This document shows, in pieces, positions 12,000 to 24,000 of a stretch of DNA of 64,000 nucleotides (its first letter is position 1; the number at the start of each line of letters is the position of its first letter). This DNA comes from Taxillus chinensis (lineage: Eukaryota; Streptophyta; Magnoliopsida; Santalales; Loranthaceae). The stretch is from contig CM042091.1 of NCBI GenBank assembly GCA_023512835.1, positions 35,292,107 through 35,356,106 on the forward strand, given 5' to 3'. Under the pieces are notes generated by a model that made no database searches, was not told where the DNA came from, and saw only the letters and a program-made list of their open reading frames with translations. The position numbers and the translations under genes are program-made.

Positions 12000-13785
12000 C
12001 AACTTCTCATCAGGAAAGTCATCTACAATGGGTAGAGACTTAGGTGCATTCTCCACACGGGAGAGGTGATCAGCCACAGAATTTAGGGCTCCCTTTGTGT
12101 CTCTAATTTCAAGGTCAAATTCCTGTAAGAGGAGAACCCATCTAATCAAGCGTGGCTTAGCTTCTTTCTTAGCAAACAAATATTTCAATGCAGCATGATC
12201 AGTATAAACAATGACTTTAGACCCCAAAAGGTAGGGTCTAAACTTGTTGCAGCCATAAACCACGGCTAGCAACTCTTTCTCAGTGGTGGTATAGTTCTGT
12301 TGAGCATCATCTAAGGTCTTACTAGCATAGTAAATGACCCTAAACACCTTTTCTCGCCTTTGCCCTAAGACTACCCCCACAGCATAATCACTCGCATCAC
12401 ACATTAGCTCAAAAGGCTGAGCCCAGTCAGGTGTGACTATAACAGGTGCAGTGACTAACTTACCCTTGAGGATGTTGAAGGCTTCTAAGCAATTTGCATT
12501 AAACTCAAAGCTAGTGTCTTTTTCTAACAACGTACTCATGGGTTTTGCAATTTTTGAGAAGTCCTTAATAAATCTCCTATAAAAGCCAGCATGGCCAAGG
12601 AAACTTCTCACTCCTTTTTCATTGGTTGGAGGTGGCAGAGTCTCAATAGTGGAGATTTTTGCCTTGTCTACCTCCAAACCATGTGCAGACACCTTGTGCC
12701 CTAGAACTATCCCCCCGTTACCATGAAATGGCATTTCTCCCAATTTAGGACTACTTCCTTCTCCTCACATCTCTCTAAGACCACATCTAGATTTTTCAAA
12801 ACCTTTGTTGGTAGGAGGAACCAAACACCGAGAAGTCATCCATGAAGACCTCCATGATCTCCTCAACCAAACCCTGAAAAATAGCCATCATACACCTTTG
12901 AAAGGTGGCAGGGGCATTACAAAGCCCAAATGGCATTCTCCTAAATGCAAATGTGCCACAAGGGCACGTGAAGGTGGTCTTTTCTTGGTCCTCGGGCTTA
13001 ACCATGATCTGATTATACCCGGTCACAGCTAACCTATCCAACATTTGATCAATGAAAGGAAGAGGAAAATGATCCTTCCTAGTAGCCTTGTTCAGCTTTC
13101 TATAGTCAACACATACTCTCCACCCCGTCACAGTGCGAGATGGGATCAATTCATTTTTCTCATTTTTAATCACGGTCATGCCCCCTTTCTTGGGCACAAC
13201 ATGCAATGGACTCACCCACTCACTATCTGAAATAGCATAAATTATACCCGCATTTTTCCATTTTAAAATTTCTTTTCTAACAACTTCTTTCATGGCAGGG
13301 TTTAATCTTCTTTGTCTTTCAGTAGTGGGTTTAAAATCATCATTCATCAAAATTTTATGCATGCAAATCCCTGGACTAATACCCCTAATGTCTTCAATGT
13401 TCCATCCTAGGGCCTTTTTGTGTTTCCTAAGGACTTCTAACAATTGAGTACACTCCACATCATTCAAATTAGAAGCAACAATGACAGGGAATTGATTTGT
13501 AGAGTCTAGAAATTCATACCTTAGGTGTCCAGGCAGCTCCTTCGATTCTGGAGCTGGATGCACGTCATCTTCTTTCTCCTCCTCGGCTTGCTCCAAAGAG
13601 TTTGTAGTTTGCTCATCTTCCTCAGTTGTCAAGTACATCTCTTCATCTTGTTGAGCTTCTATAAGCTGAAGGGCTCCATCATTGGTGGTGGTAATTTCTT
13701 CTGCCAAGTAATCTTCCACCAATTCCTCAAGGTCTTCAACCCAAAGGCAATCCTCCTCCTCTTGACCTTGCAAAGCCTTCCCCAT
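12000..13785 (-). pseudogene. Element F reverse transcriptase and RNase H, lacking RT motif A
   Basis: The RT begins after a linker (GHLRYEFLDSTNQFPVIVAS) and shows RVCVDYRKLNKATRKDHFPL, FRRMPFGLCNAPATFQR and the catalytic FMDD box (near 12835). RNase H follows ([14 protein letters not shown] near 12400, [23 protein letters not shown]). Against element C, about 35 bp are missing between DRLA and GYNQI (around 13025). The lost part holds the first catalytic Asp of the palm (the LDGYSG motif), so this RT should be dead even if the frameshift near 12.77 kb is ignored. Confidence 0.9.
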
Positions 13786-13843
13786 GTGGAAGACTAAGGT
13801 CTCCTCATTAATTCTCGAGTTAGCTGCCCTTGAGCAACATCAA

Positions 13844-14782
13844 TCAATGCACAACCCGTTTTGAGAAACGGTCTTCCAAGGAGTATTGAACTCCTCTATC
13901 TTCTTCCATCTCCAAAACTACAAAGTCCGCTGGAAATATGAAGGAGCCCACTTTAACTAGCACATCTTCAATGATTCCTTCAGGTCTTCCAGTGGACCGG
14001 TCTGCGAACTGCAATGATATGGAAGTGGGCTTCATGCCCTTGAGCCCAAGCTGCTTGTACAAAGCAAAGGAGATCAAATTGATGCTAGCCCCTAAATCAC
14101 ATAGGGCCTGCTGTTGCGGTGCATTGCTAATCACACAAGGGAGATTAAAGCTACCCGGATCTTTATGCTTGATGGGCAAACTCTGTTGAACAACACTGCT
14201 CACCTCGTTAAGGATCGCCACCGTCTCATGATCCCCATATTTCCTCTTCTTTGTCACAAAATCTTTGATGTATTTTCTGTACCTAGGCATCTGCTCCAAG
14301 ATTTCCACAAATGGAATGTTAATCTCAAGCTTCTTGAATAAACTCAGGAAGCGCTCATACTCTTCCTCAACCCTCTGGTTCCTTAGCCTCTGAGGAAATG
14401 GCAAAGTAGGCCTGAGCTCTTGCCTCTGTTCGTCAGCTATTCTGTCTTGACTCAGCTGCTTGTCCTTCTTTTCTTGCACTCTTTCTTCAGCTTTATTTGA
14501 TTTTCCTTGGTCATCAGCTTCCAAGGGTCTGCTTTGTTCTTCTGGAATTGGCCTTTTCTTAGGCTCTTCAGCTTCATTCAGTGTCTTCCCGCTCCTTAGA
14601 GTGATAGCCTTGCAACTCTCCTTGGGGTTCACCTCAATGTCACTTGGAAAAGTATTGGTTGACACCCCTTGATTTACATTCTGAGCCAAACTCACAAGCG
14701 ACTTTTCTATATTCTTCATTGAAGATTCCATGGTGACTACCCTTTCCTCCAAACTATCCTCTCTTTTGGTTGGCTCATCCAC
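13844..14782 (-). pseudogene. Element F gag C-terminal part and aspartic protease
   Basis: A 312-codon open stretch with the end of gag (LEERVVTMESSMKNIEKSL, ESCKAITLRSGKTLNEAEEP), a Lys/Glu-rich linker, a conserved LFKKLEINIPFVEILEQMPR block, and a retroviral-type aspartic protease with the DLGAS active-site signature in ALCDLGASINLISFALYKQL. The flap/core segment EDVLVKVGSFIFPADFVVLE follows. The protease would cut the gag-pol polyprotein. A frameshift after GVQYSLED disrupts the LLGRPFL motif kept in element I. Spacing to the RT shows that gag-pol was one long frame. Confidence 0.88.
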
Positions 14783-16076
14783 ATTCTCGATATACCCTTC
14801 CTCTTTGTCTTGTTGAGGCTAAGGCTCGTTTCCCGCTCGAATCCTGGAGGTGGGTGTAAATAATTATCCGTAGCATACGGATTCTCGCTTCATCCCTGGG
14901 GGCACATATTTGTACTTGAAATGAGGTATCTCCCCCTCGGTTCCGAGTTCTCCGAAATGGCCGAGGCTACTGCTGGTTCTGGTTGTACCCTTGTTGTTGT
15001 TGTTGAGGATAAAATTCGGCGTTTTCGGTACAAGCCCTTTCCTCCAACATAATTTGCTTCTTGACTCCACTCCACCTTGCTCAACTACTGGTAAAGCTCG
15101 TGATCCTTCAACTTTAAGAGCCAATACTTCCATGCCTTTCACTAAAGCTTGAATCGTGCTTGCACATCATTGGAAGAATTTTCAACCGAAGCTATCTTCT
15201 CCCTCGGCTTTGAAGTACGCACATTAGACCACCGCCAATCGGCTAATGACGGCCTCTCCAAGAGCTCTGTCTGCGTCAGGCTCTAGGTTCATCAAGCATC
15301 CTCCAGAATTGTATTCACCTTGTCTTGTGAATGGGACTGAAGACCTGTGTAGAAAGATTCAATTTGAATCCACTGGGGTCTTCCATGATCAGGGCATCTT
15401 CTCACTAAGTCTTTGAAACGCTCCCAAGCTTCATGAAGAGTCTCCAACTCATGTTGCCTGAATCTGCTAATCTCCCCTCTGAGCTGGATCACCTTGGAAG
15501 GAGGGAAGTACTTTGACATGAACTTGGTCTACATCTCCTCCCAAGTGTTGATTGAACTTGTTGGCGATCGTTGAACCAGCCAAGAGCTCTTTCCCTTAAA
15601 GAGAAAGGGAAAAGCCTTAGCTTTATTGCCTCCTCCGACACATTGTTGATCTTGATGGTGTCGCACACCTGGTAGAACCTCATCAAATGCTGGTGTGGAT
15701 CATCCACGACTGTTCCTCCAAACGCGTTGTTGCTCACCATGTTGATCAACGCCGGCTTCAGCTCAAAGCTAATTGCTTGGACTCTTGTTTGCCGAATCCC
15801 AGAATAATGGTCTGACATCATTGGCCTCGCATAGTCTAAGAAAGTTCTGGGCATAAACCTATTACCCTCTTCTTCTGGATATTGGCCATTGTAATTGGCT
15901 CATCCCTGCGGTGCGCCACCATCAGGTCTGAGATCTGCCATCAGATCGCCTACGGATTGCTCCAGGCCTTGCAATGCTTCTTCAGCCTCACGTGCTGCTT
16001 CCCTAGCTGCTCTACGCCGAGCTCTGAACAACCTTTCAGGTTCCCGAGTAAATTGTATATCCTCCTCTCTTTGCAT
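14783..16076 (-). pseudogene. Element F gag, multiply frameshifted
   Basis: The start ATG is at 16076 (MQREEDIQFTREPERLF), followed by an Arg/Ala/Glu-rich helix and then the Athila gag core (RTFLDYARPMMSDHYSGIRQ, RLFPFSLRERALGWFNDR, AWERFKDLVRRCPDHG). It would form the particle that packages element RNA. Frame breaks occur near 15,890, 15,500, 15,300, 15,150 and 14,850. Many coincide with CAG/CTG triplets that are intact in element I, for example 14,775-14,850 against 29,600-29,660, so some may be sequence errors rather than mutations. Confidence 0.85.
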
Positions 16077-16261
16077 GCACAACTAGGAATCCTTGATGTA
16101 TGTTCCTGTAAAACAACAAGAACACACCCAGCAGCTCCGAACAATGCAAAAGAAACAAATAAAGAACACAAAATAATAGAAAATAAAAGACAAAGTAAAC
16201 ACCAAGATCAGAATTCAAACAATTTCACTCAATGTTGATTTTAAAAACTAGTTAACCGTTG

Positions 16262-16281
16262 AATCCCCGGCAACGGCGCCA
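16262..16281 (-). promoter_or_regulatory. Element F primer-binding site, tRNA-Asp
   Basis: On the minus strand this reads TGGCGCCGTTGCCGGGGAT, complementary to the 3' end of plant tRNA-Asp(GTC), three bases inside the 5' LTR. It primes minus-strand cDNA synthesis. An Asp primer is usual for the Athila lineage. Confidence 0.95.
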
Positions 16282-16284
16282 ATT

Positions 16285-17774
16285 TGACAGACAAGATTTT
16301 TAGCCTCTCTAAGAGCTTGCTAATGTCGTTAAATCTCTCTTCAAAATAATAAATTCCCTAAGTTTGCACTAAAAGAATAGCAGCAAGCAAGGGGTCGAAC
16401 CAACAGGGATTAACCTAGTTCTCTAGTTCTCAAATCAAAACACCCAATTACTCTTGTTCTATAAAATGTCTTGGCAAAAAGTTTTCTTTTTTAAACTAAA
16501 GGTCTAATTTTTATTTGGTTTTCTGAATAAACAAAGAAAGTAAACTGATTTTAAGATTAAGATTCAAGGATTAAAAGCATCTAGGGTCACAATTTCACCT
16601 CCCTATGTTATCTCTACTGGTTCATGGTATTAGGGTTTTCTGATTGAAAACATGCTAAACACAAGCCCAAGGACAACAAATGGTCATTGAGGTCCTTTTA
16701 AGAGTTGTATGCCAGAATGGTTATCTAAACACACAAACATGCAAAGCCAATAAATCATACTTGCAAAAGGATAATGATCACACCAATTACAAATAAGTTA
16801 TGAATCTCAATCGCCCTTGGACTAGGGCTAAGAATACCAAGGTGTACATCCAAAGATAGAATTAAGAACAGATTCATAAAACATGCAAAACTCAATCATC
16901 CAAACCCAATATTCATAAACACAGTAAAGCAACAACGGGGCTACATTGCTCCCCTAGATTAAAATACTACTCACGCATGATTACAAGCAAACACAAAGCA
17001 GAAAAGCTCAACGTCTTCTTCTTGATCACGCGCACAGCAAAGCTTCAAATCCAGGCTCCAAAATCCGCAACGGCTGCTGCGACGGCTGCTCTCCTAGGTC
17101 AAGGAGCACCTCCAAGTCGTGGAGCCTCTCTCTCTCTCTAAAAACATGTAGGGGGGTTAGGTCTAGCAAGGGGCGTGGAGCTCTTATTTATAGAGTTTGG
17201 ATGGGCCTTGAGGTGTGTAACGTAGCCCACCTATCAAAACGACGTAGTTTTGATAAGTAACACTCGAAACATTAAAAACTCTATCTTCCATCCACAATTT
17301 GGACTTGGGCCTTGGAAACAAATGATCATCATGGAAAAACGATTGGATCGGTCCAAAAACATCTCTGCACGCCAATTTGCACGTGATATGGTGAATTCAC
17401 GTGCACCTCCAAATCAGCTCAAACTTCTCCCCAAGCTTCCTTGCATCCTGTAGAGGCCTGAGAGGCAAAAATATGCTTGCACGTGATATGGGTGAATTCA
17501 CGTTCAGCTCCAAATGCTCTGAAATTTCTGTGGTAGGTAGAGGACATCATTCTAAGAAACTTTTGTTCTTGCACGCCAATTGTTTGAGGCCATCTACTAT
17601 GTCAAAAGTGAGGTCCAAAACCTGCCAAAACAGCTTAAAAGCGCATGTATTTGCAACTAGCAGCTTCCTAGGGGTTAGAGCAAATATATATGATATATGA
17701 AGAAATAAGGCTCTAATCATGCTCTTAACATCCTAAATAAACACTAGAATAACGGCATAAAATGCACGTTATCA
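16285..17774 (-). repeat. Element F 5' LTR
   Basis: LTR of 1,490 bp, partner of 4456-5935, read on the minus strand from TGATAACG (17774) to CTGTCA (16285). It contains the U3 CACGTG repeats (17380-17500), the ACGT palindrome (near 17236-17257), a TATAAATA box (near 17190) and the polyadenylation/U5 end. Confidence 0.95.
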
Positions 17775-17989
17775 ATAAGCTCCCTCTTATTCACCTCAAC
17801 GAAATGGAAATCCCTCAGTAGCCTGACCAATTCAGCTATGGGATCTTTGCTTGCTACTACATGATGGCTATTCTGCAAGGGAAGGAAACTTGGGAAGTGC
17901 ACGGCGAGACGTTGATTGACTTTGTGGCTCAGGTGCGACGGATGGTGGCCAATGTCATCTATTATTACAGCTTGCCAACTAAGAGGTAA
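17775..17989 (+). pseudogene. Element G ORF3, C-terminal end of Ulp1-like domain
   Basis: Continues 2983-4455 after the second copy of ATAAG. It encodes the LPLIHLNEMEIPQ block, then a CAG-to-TAG stop just before PDQF, then SYGIFACYYMMAILQGKETW and the terminal AQVRRMVANVIYYYSLPTKR. The catalytic Cys of the QFSCG motif is Tyr here. The stop TAA at 17987 lies inside AGAGGTAAGT, a consensus-quality 5' splice site. The copy is inactive for three separate reasons: insertion, nonsense codon and lost nucleophile. Confidence 0.88.
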
Positions 17990-19539
17990 GTATTTTCCTA
18001 CTCCCTATTTTATGCCATGAGGACATAGCATATTTTAAGTGTGGTGTATGGGGAGTGACTTGAGCCACTTGCTTGTCTTTTATGTTGTGATTGCATGTTT
18101 TATTTATAATATTCTAAAAAAAAAAACACTGCTTTTAGTTGCATGATTGTTTGAGTTGTTTGCTTGAATAATTTGCTTGTGGAGGCATGGATATTAAGTA
18201 TGCAATTTTGGCTTAAAATTTAAAATTTAATTTTTATGCCACATTAGTATCATGTTGTGATAAGGGTGTTAAGGTAGTTAAAATGTGCTCTGAATTGGTT
18301 TAATCATGTCTTTATCTTTTGAATGATATCACCATGTTTTTGGAGCTGTGTTTTGCATATTAGCTGAGCATGAAATGCTATGATACACCTAAGTAACCCT
18401 TAAAGTTGAGTGAAAAAGAAATAAAAAATGAGAACAGCTTCTTTTAGCCTTTGAGTGCCATTTTAGGGTATGGGTAATAATTGCTACACTTCTTGCATTC
18501 AACATTGGTTATTTAATGGTAGGAGTCAAGTAAGCATGTGATTACTTATTAGTGCTCAGTGTTTGGTGTTTAGTTAGGATACAAGACCTCTAAGTCACTG
18601 TGACTGTCTTTGCATCCTTTTCTTTATTTTGAGATATTATTGGAAAAGGCTGTGATATAGAATGTGAAAAAGCCATCACTTAATTGGAAAATGGGATGTG
18701 AGACATCAATGAATTTTTGTCTCTCCTTATGTAGCAAAATGGCAAGGGGTATGCATTAGAAAAATCAGTCTTATTTATGTGTTATGTGAGTAAAAAAAAA
18801 AGAGTGAATAATCCATCAAGGGAGAGCGTAAAATGCAACCTTGTAAGGTTATTACTAAAAAAAAGAAAGAAAGAAAGATTCAGAATAAAAGCCACAATGA
18901 CTTGATGTTTATGTGTGATTATTTATTTGTGAAGCCACATTGGCTGAATTGTGTTTTGTCTTGAGAGTGTTGAGCTCAATTCTTTAGCTCATGGTTTTGT
19001 TTTATCAGTTATTAGAATAGAGTGTGAGTTTATTGAGTTTAGTCTAGCGTGTGATTTCAAATAAAGTAGAATAGAGGGTGTGTTTTCTTTGATGAGGACA
19101 ATAGGGAACTCTCATGATTGCTAGGCAAGTACTTAATCAATAGCTGATGGCGAGTGTAGAGATAGAGTTTTCCATCCATTGTTCATTGATAGGTATTGGG
19201 CTTGAGAATTTCTATATTTGAGTGAGGCTACTTATCCTTGGTAAGAACTTAAAGGGAAACGAGGTGCTATTTTATCATGGATTCCTTGCTCATATCTGAA
19301 ATTTAAGTGGTGATATTGCGTGGTTGTTGGACTAGGGATATGGACATGAATGAACTAAGCTATGACTCATTTTGATGCTTAAATTCTCATTTCATCATGA
19401 TAAAGTTGCATGCTTAGGAAACCATGATTCTCATTGATTGTTATTTTATTTTTCTTCCGTTTGACTGCGTGTTTATTTTATTTTCGCATGCTTGTATGTT
19501 TTTGCTTGAGGACAAGCAGTGGTTCAAGTGTGGTGTATT
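17990..19539 (+). other. Element G conserved 3' noncoding region
   Basis: Same noncoding module as 1-1466. It opens with TTTTAAGTGTGGTGTATGG (18031-18050) and closes with TTCAAGTGTGGTGTATTTG (19523-19541) at the LTR. The hairpin-forming AACCTTGTAAGGTT lies at 18837-18850, just before an A-rich tract. Confidence 0.85.
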
Positions 19540-21054
19540 TGATAACGTGCATTTTATGCCGTTATTCTAGTGTTTATTTAGGATGTTTAAGAGCATGATT
19601 AGAGACTTATTGCTTCATATATCATATATATTTGCTCTAACCCCTAGGAAGATGCTATTCGCAATTACATGCGTTTTAAAAGTCGTTTTGGCAGATTTTG
19701 GAGCTCACTTTTGACATAGTAGATGGCCTCAAACAATTGGCGTGCAAGAACAAAAGTTGCTTAGATTGATGTCCTCTACCTACCACAGAAATTTCAGAGC
19801 ATTTGGAGTTGCACGTGAATTCACCCATTTCACGTGCAAGCATATTTTTGCTTCTCAGGCCTCTACAGGATGCAAGGAAGCTTGGGGAGAAGTTTAAACT
19901 GATTTGGAGCTGCACGTGAATTCAACATATCACGTGCAAAACGACGTGCTGAGATATTTTTGGACCGATCCTATCGTTTTTTCATGCTGATCAATTGTTT
20001 CTGAAGGCCCATGTCCAAATTGTGGATGGAAGATAGAGATTTTAAAGTTTGAAGTGTCACTTATCAAAACTACGCCGTTTTGATAAATGCGCTAGGGTAC
20101 ACACCTAAAAGCCCATCCAACCTCTATAAATAAAGCCTCCACGCCCCATGCAACCCATGCTAGACCCCCCTACACGTTTTTAGAGAGAGAGAGGCTTCAC
20201 GACTTGGAGGTTGCTCCTTGACCTAGGAGAGCAGCCATCGCAGCCGTCGCAGCAGCCGTCGCGGATTTTGGAGCCTGGATTTGAAGCTTTGTTGCGCGCG
20301 TGGATTAGAAGAAGATGTTTAGCTTTACTGCTATGGTTTTGCTTGTAATCATGCGTGAGTAGTTCTTTTAATCTAGGGGAGCAATGTAGCCCCCTTGTTG
20401 CTTTGCTGTGTTTATGAATATTGGGTTTGGATGATTGAGTTTTGCATGTTTTATGAATCTGTTCTTAATTTCTATCTTTGGATGTACACCTTGGTATTCT
20501 TAGCCCTAGTCTGGGGCGGATTGAGATTCATAACTTATTTGTAATTGGTGTGATCATTTTCCTTTCGCAAGTATGATTTATTGGCTTTGCATGTCTGTGT
20601 GTTTAGATGACCATTCTGGCATACAACTCTTAAAAGGACCTCAATGACCATTTGTTGTCCTTGGCTTATGTTTAGCATGTTTTCAATCAGACAACCCTAA
20701 TACTATGAAGAAGTAGAGATAACATAGGGAGGTGAAATTGTGATCCTAGATGCTTTAATCCTTGAATTTTAATCCTAAAATCAATTTGCTTTCTTTGTTT
20801 ATTCAGAAAACCAAATAAAAATTAGATCTTTAGTTAAAAAAAGATTTCGTTTTTGCTAAGACATTGTTTTAAGCAAGATTAATTTGGTGATTTGAGTTAA
20901 AGCTAGATAACTTGGTAATCTCTGTGGGATCGACCCCTTTCTTGTCGCTATTCTATTTAGCATTAGTTAAGGGAATTAATATTTTGAGAAGGGATTTAAA
21001 CAACAGTAGCTTAACCCTCACTTGGGTTTCGCTCACGAAAAAACCCGTTCGTCA
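19540..21054 (+). repeat. Element G 3' LTR
   Basis: LTR of 1,515 bp from TGATAACG to GTTCGTCA, same subtype as H and I. It marks the right end of G; the 5' LTR of G would lie left of the window. Beyond it the sequence changes to unrelated AC-rich DNA. Confidence 0.93.
19812..19936 (+). promoter_or_regulatory. G-box pairs in LTR U3
   Basis: Four CACGTG hexamers at 19812, 19831, 19913 and 19931 form two inverted pairs 18-19 bp apart, each built as GCACGTGAATTCA...CACGTGC. They lie about 190-310 bp upstream of the TATA box near 20125. All LTRs of the family share the arrangement, with point losses. G-boxes bind plant bZIP and bHLH factors; use here is inference. Confidence 0.6.
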
Positions 21055-24000
21055 ATTAACCAACCCAACACTTGAAGACATACCATTAAGCATTATGAAG
21101 TAACAATACATTCATGATTCACATTCCCTTGAACTTACAATGCATCTACTAACCATTCAACATAATAGGGGGGGTTATCATCCTTTTGTAAACTATTTAT
21201 GATCCCTTGCCAACGCAAAAAGGCTAAGTCACATGGAATGCAGCGTAAACCCGGCCATCACAACAACAAGGCTAAACATGGGCAAACTAACACTTCCACA
21301 TAGATCTCCGGATCATAGTCAATATGATCACCTATCAAAATCCAATAATCAATTAGATCAACAAATTTCATCATGCACAACCACTGCATGCCCAATACCC
21401 AATATCAAACCACTACCATAAACCAATTTTTTATTAACCCGCTATATAACCATCATAACCGAACCGTTAATGAAACAACATCGTACAAACAACACCCCAA
21501 CTGACCACATATCAACTTAAAATTATACTAACGAATGCTAACATCACCACCCAAACTAACCAACCTAATTGCGCTCAAACAATAAGGATTAAGTCTAGAG
21601 CCCAAAAATCAATCAAAGCACTATCAGCTCAAATTAACAAGACAAACTCACCACCCTAATTAACCAAAGTCTAACAACCTAGTTCCAATTAACAATAGCC
21701 CACAACAAGTGCAACAAGGAAACATTGCCTCATAAATCATGATCACATAGTATAAACAATATAGCAACCATATAACAATCACAAACAGAGCACAAAACAA
21801 AACAACATCAACATATCAACAATTATGTGAATTTCTACTCTCATGCATAGAAGGAAGGTCACACTCAAGTAGGCTCCACCAAACAAGGTAAGACGCCGCT
21901 GAATCACAGCCAAGTCCCCTTATAAAGAGGGCTTCATAACCAAACAACAAGCTTGACTACTACAACAACATGTCACAATGACCTCACCGAGGGAAAGCTC
22001 ACCACGGTAGTCCCACCGTAAATCATTCACCAGTTCCACATCATCATGCTTACCACTAACCAATCAGGCCAAACAATCAAGAAACAAGGTTCATCCCGGT
22101 TTCACCATGAGTCACCACACAAAATAAGAATGCATGTAGTTGTTAATAATCCAATCAAGGTGGAACAAGGCAGCAATGGGAAATACAATTATGCTCACAC
22201 TCAGGCATAGATACATAACACGATACACGTATTAGTCACTCATCATAATAAATACATAGGTTAAAAATAACATTTATAATTAAGACAACCAAGCAAACAC
22301 AATTACAACCACAACCACACAGGCTTCCACATCCATAGCCACACAGGCTCCACTGCCACACAGGCTACCATAACCACAGCCACACAGATCGGCTACCAAA
22401 ACCACAGCCACACAGGCTACCATAACCATAGCCACATAGGCTCCACAACTACACAGGCTCCCACAATTCTACACAGCACATTTTCAAGCACAACACAATA
22501 ATATGCATTCACATTACATCAAATAACACATGTAGTCGTATCACACAACTATACCCCAAAACAGGGCAAAAGTCCATAACATGTCATTTGCACGCCATAT
22601 CATATGAAGAATATCCAAACAATTATACAGTGTGGTAATCCACATTGACATTAGTCGACATGAATCACAATAAAATTTAACATAGAGTCGGTCATTATTA
22701 TTTATTCATTTATTTACTATTGTTACTAGTGTTGTAAGTATATTATTTATGATGATTATTATTATTATTTATTAGTTTTATTATACATTTACCATTCTTA
22801 TCAATAACCGGTTACACGCACCAACATAGTCCACCACAAGCCAACACCACACAAAGTGTATATAGCCAACAATGAGCAACGACTCAAGAACGAGCAAGCT
22901 AACAACCAATCAATATTTACTGGACAAATAAACACAACTAATATGACAATCTATCCAAGGAAAAAGGCATACCTAGGAATGCTCATCACCATTCACTAAC
23001 ATTCAACCAAAATCCCATATCACTTTTCAACCAACTAGTAGCATATAACCAAGTCAACATAAAACTAACAACACAATCAACATACATTGATGAGAAATCG
23101 ATACAATCGCAATCACAAGTAAACAAAGGAAGTGAATAATCCAAACAATCGTTCACTAGCACTAACTAACAATTCATAGCAGTAGTGAACCAATCAATGT
23201 CATACAACAAGGTCACATCAACATCATATTATACAACTAACCACATCAATCAACATGCTCTTTTTTTTGCTATTTTATTTTACTATTATAATTTTTTTTA
23301 TCACACAAATTCAACATTTAACTATATCTTAAAGACATCATCACATGTTTAACAAGTCCCACAATTTAAATCTAGGGAAAAAGGGCATTACTTTCCTCTT
23401 GTGGTGTTTCTCCAAGACCATTTCCAAAACCTCTTATAAAGTCATAAGAAATATAACTCTCTTTGATTCTCAGATTATTTTATCACCTTCTAAATACTTA
23501 CTAACACTTTTTTTAAAAAAAACAATTATTGAAATATTTTATCTGATGGAAACGAATTCTTCACTCCCATTCCAAAAGACTATGTTATCACTATCTCCCC
23601 CACTCGTTGGCACGTCTACCCTTCAATTGCCTTAAAACAAAAAAAAACCATTATTCAATCTACCAATCCCATCATGGCTTTCTCATAATATTTAAGCCTA
23701 ATATCTGATCAGTATATATTGCTAGTCATAACAGTTGTTAGTTTCTGCCATATTATTATATTCACTGCACTATTTAATCATTGAATATTTTATTCCATCA
23801 TTTACCATTGTTGTACTTCATGTTTTGTTTTTATTAAGTTACATTTTTCCAACAATCCAATTCTTTTGCTACTACTTTATATACCACATGTTAGACAAAC
23901 ATGTTACATCAATTCATATCATAGGGGAAACAATCATGACTCGTAGGTCCATAACAAGTAAACAAGCAGGCTCTAACACCTTTTTTAAGAGATAATTACA

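Larger units (their letters stand above)
4456..17774 (-). mobile_element. Element F: full-length Athila-type Ty3/gypsy retrotransposon with ORF3
   Basis: A 13.3-kb element on the minus strand with two LTRs (16285-17774 and 4456-5935), tRNA-Asp primer site, gag, protease, reverse transcriptase, RNase H, integrase, a promoter-like spacer, ORF3 with an Ulp1-like protease, and a 1.57-kb noncoding 3' region. Termini are TG...CA and the 5-bp target duplication is ATAAG. The order PR-RT-RH-INT is Ty3/gypsy (Metaviridae). RT and integrase wording ([36 protein letters not shown]) and the Asp primer match the Athila lineage. It is inactive: several frameshifts and an RT deletion. Confidence 0.95.

Noticed and set aside
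23345..23995. ORFs of 86-96 codons in the noncoding part of E
   Set aside because: AT-rich low-complexity translations without a recognisable domain or homologue in the window.
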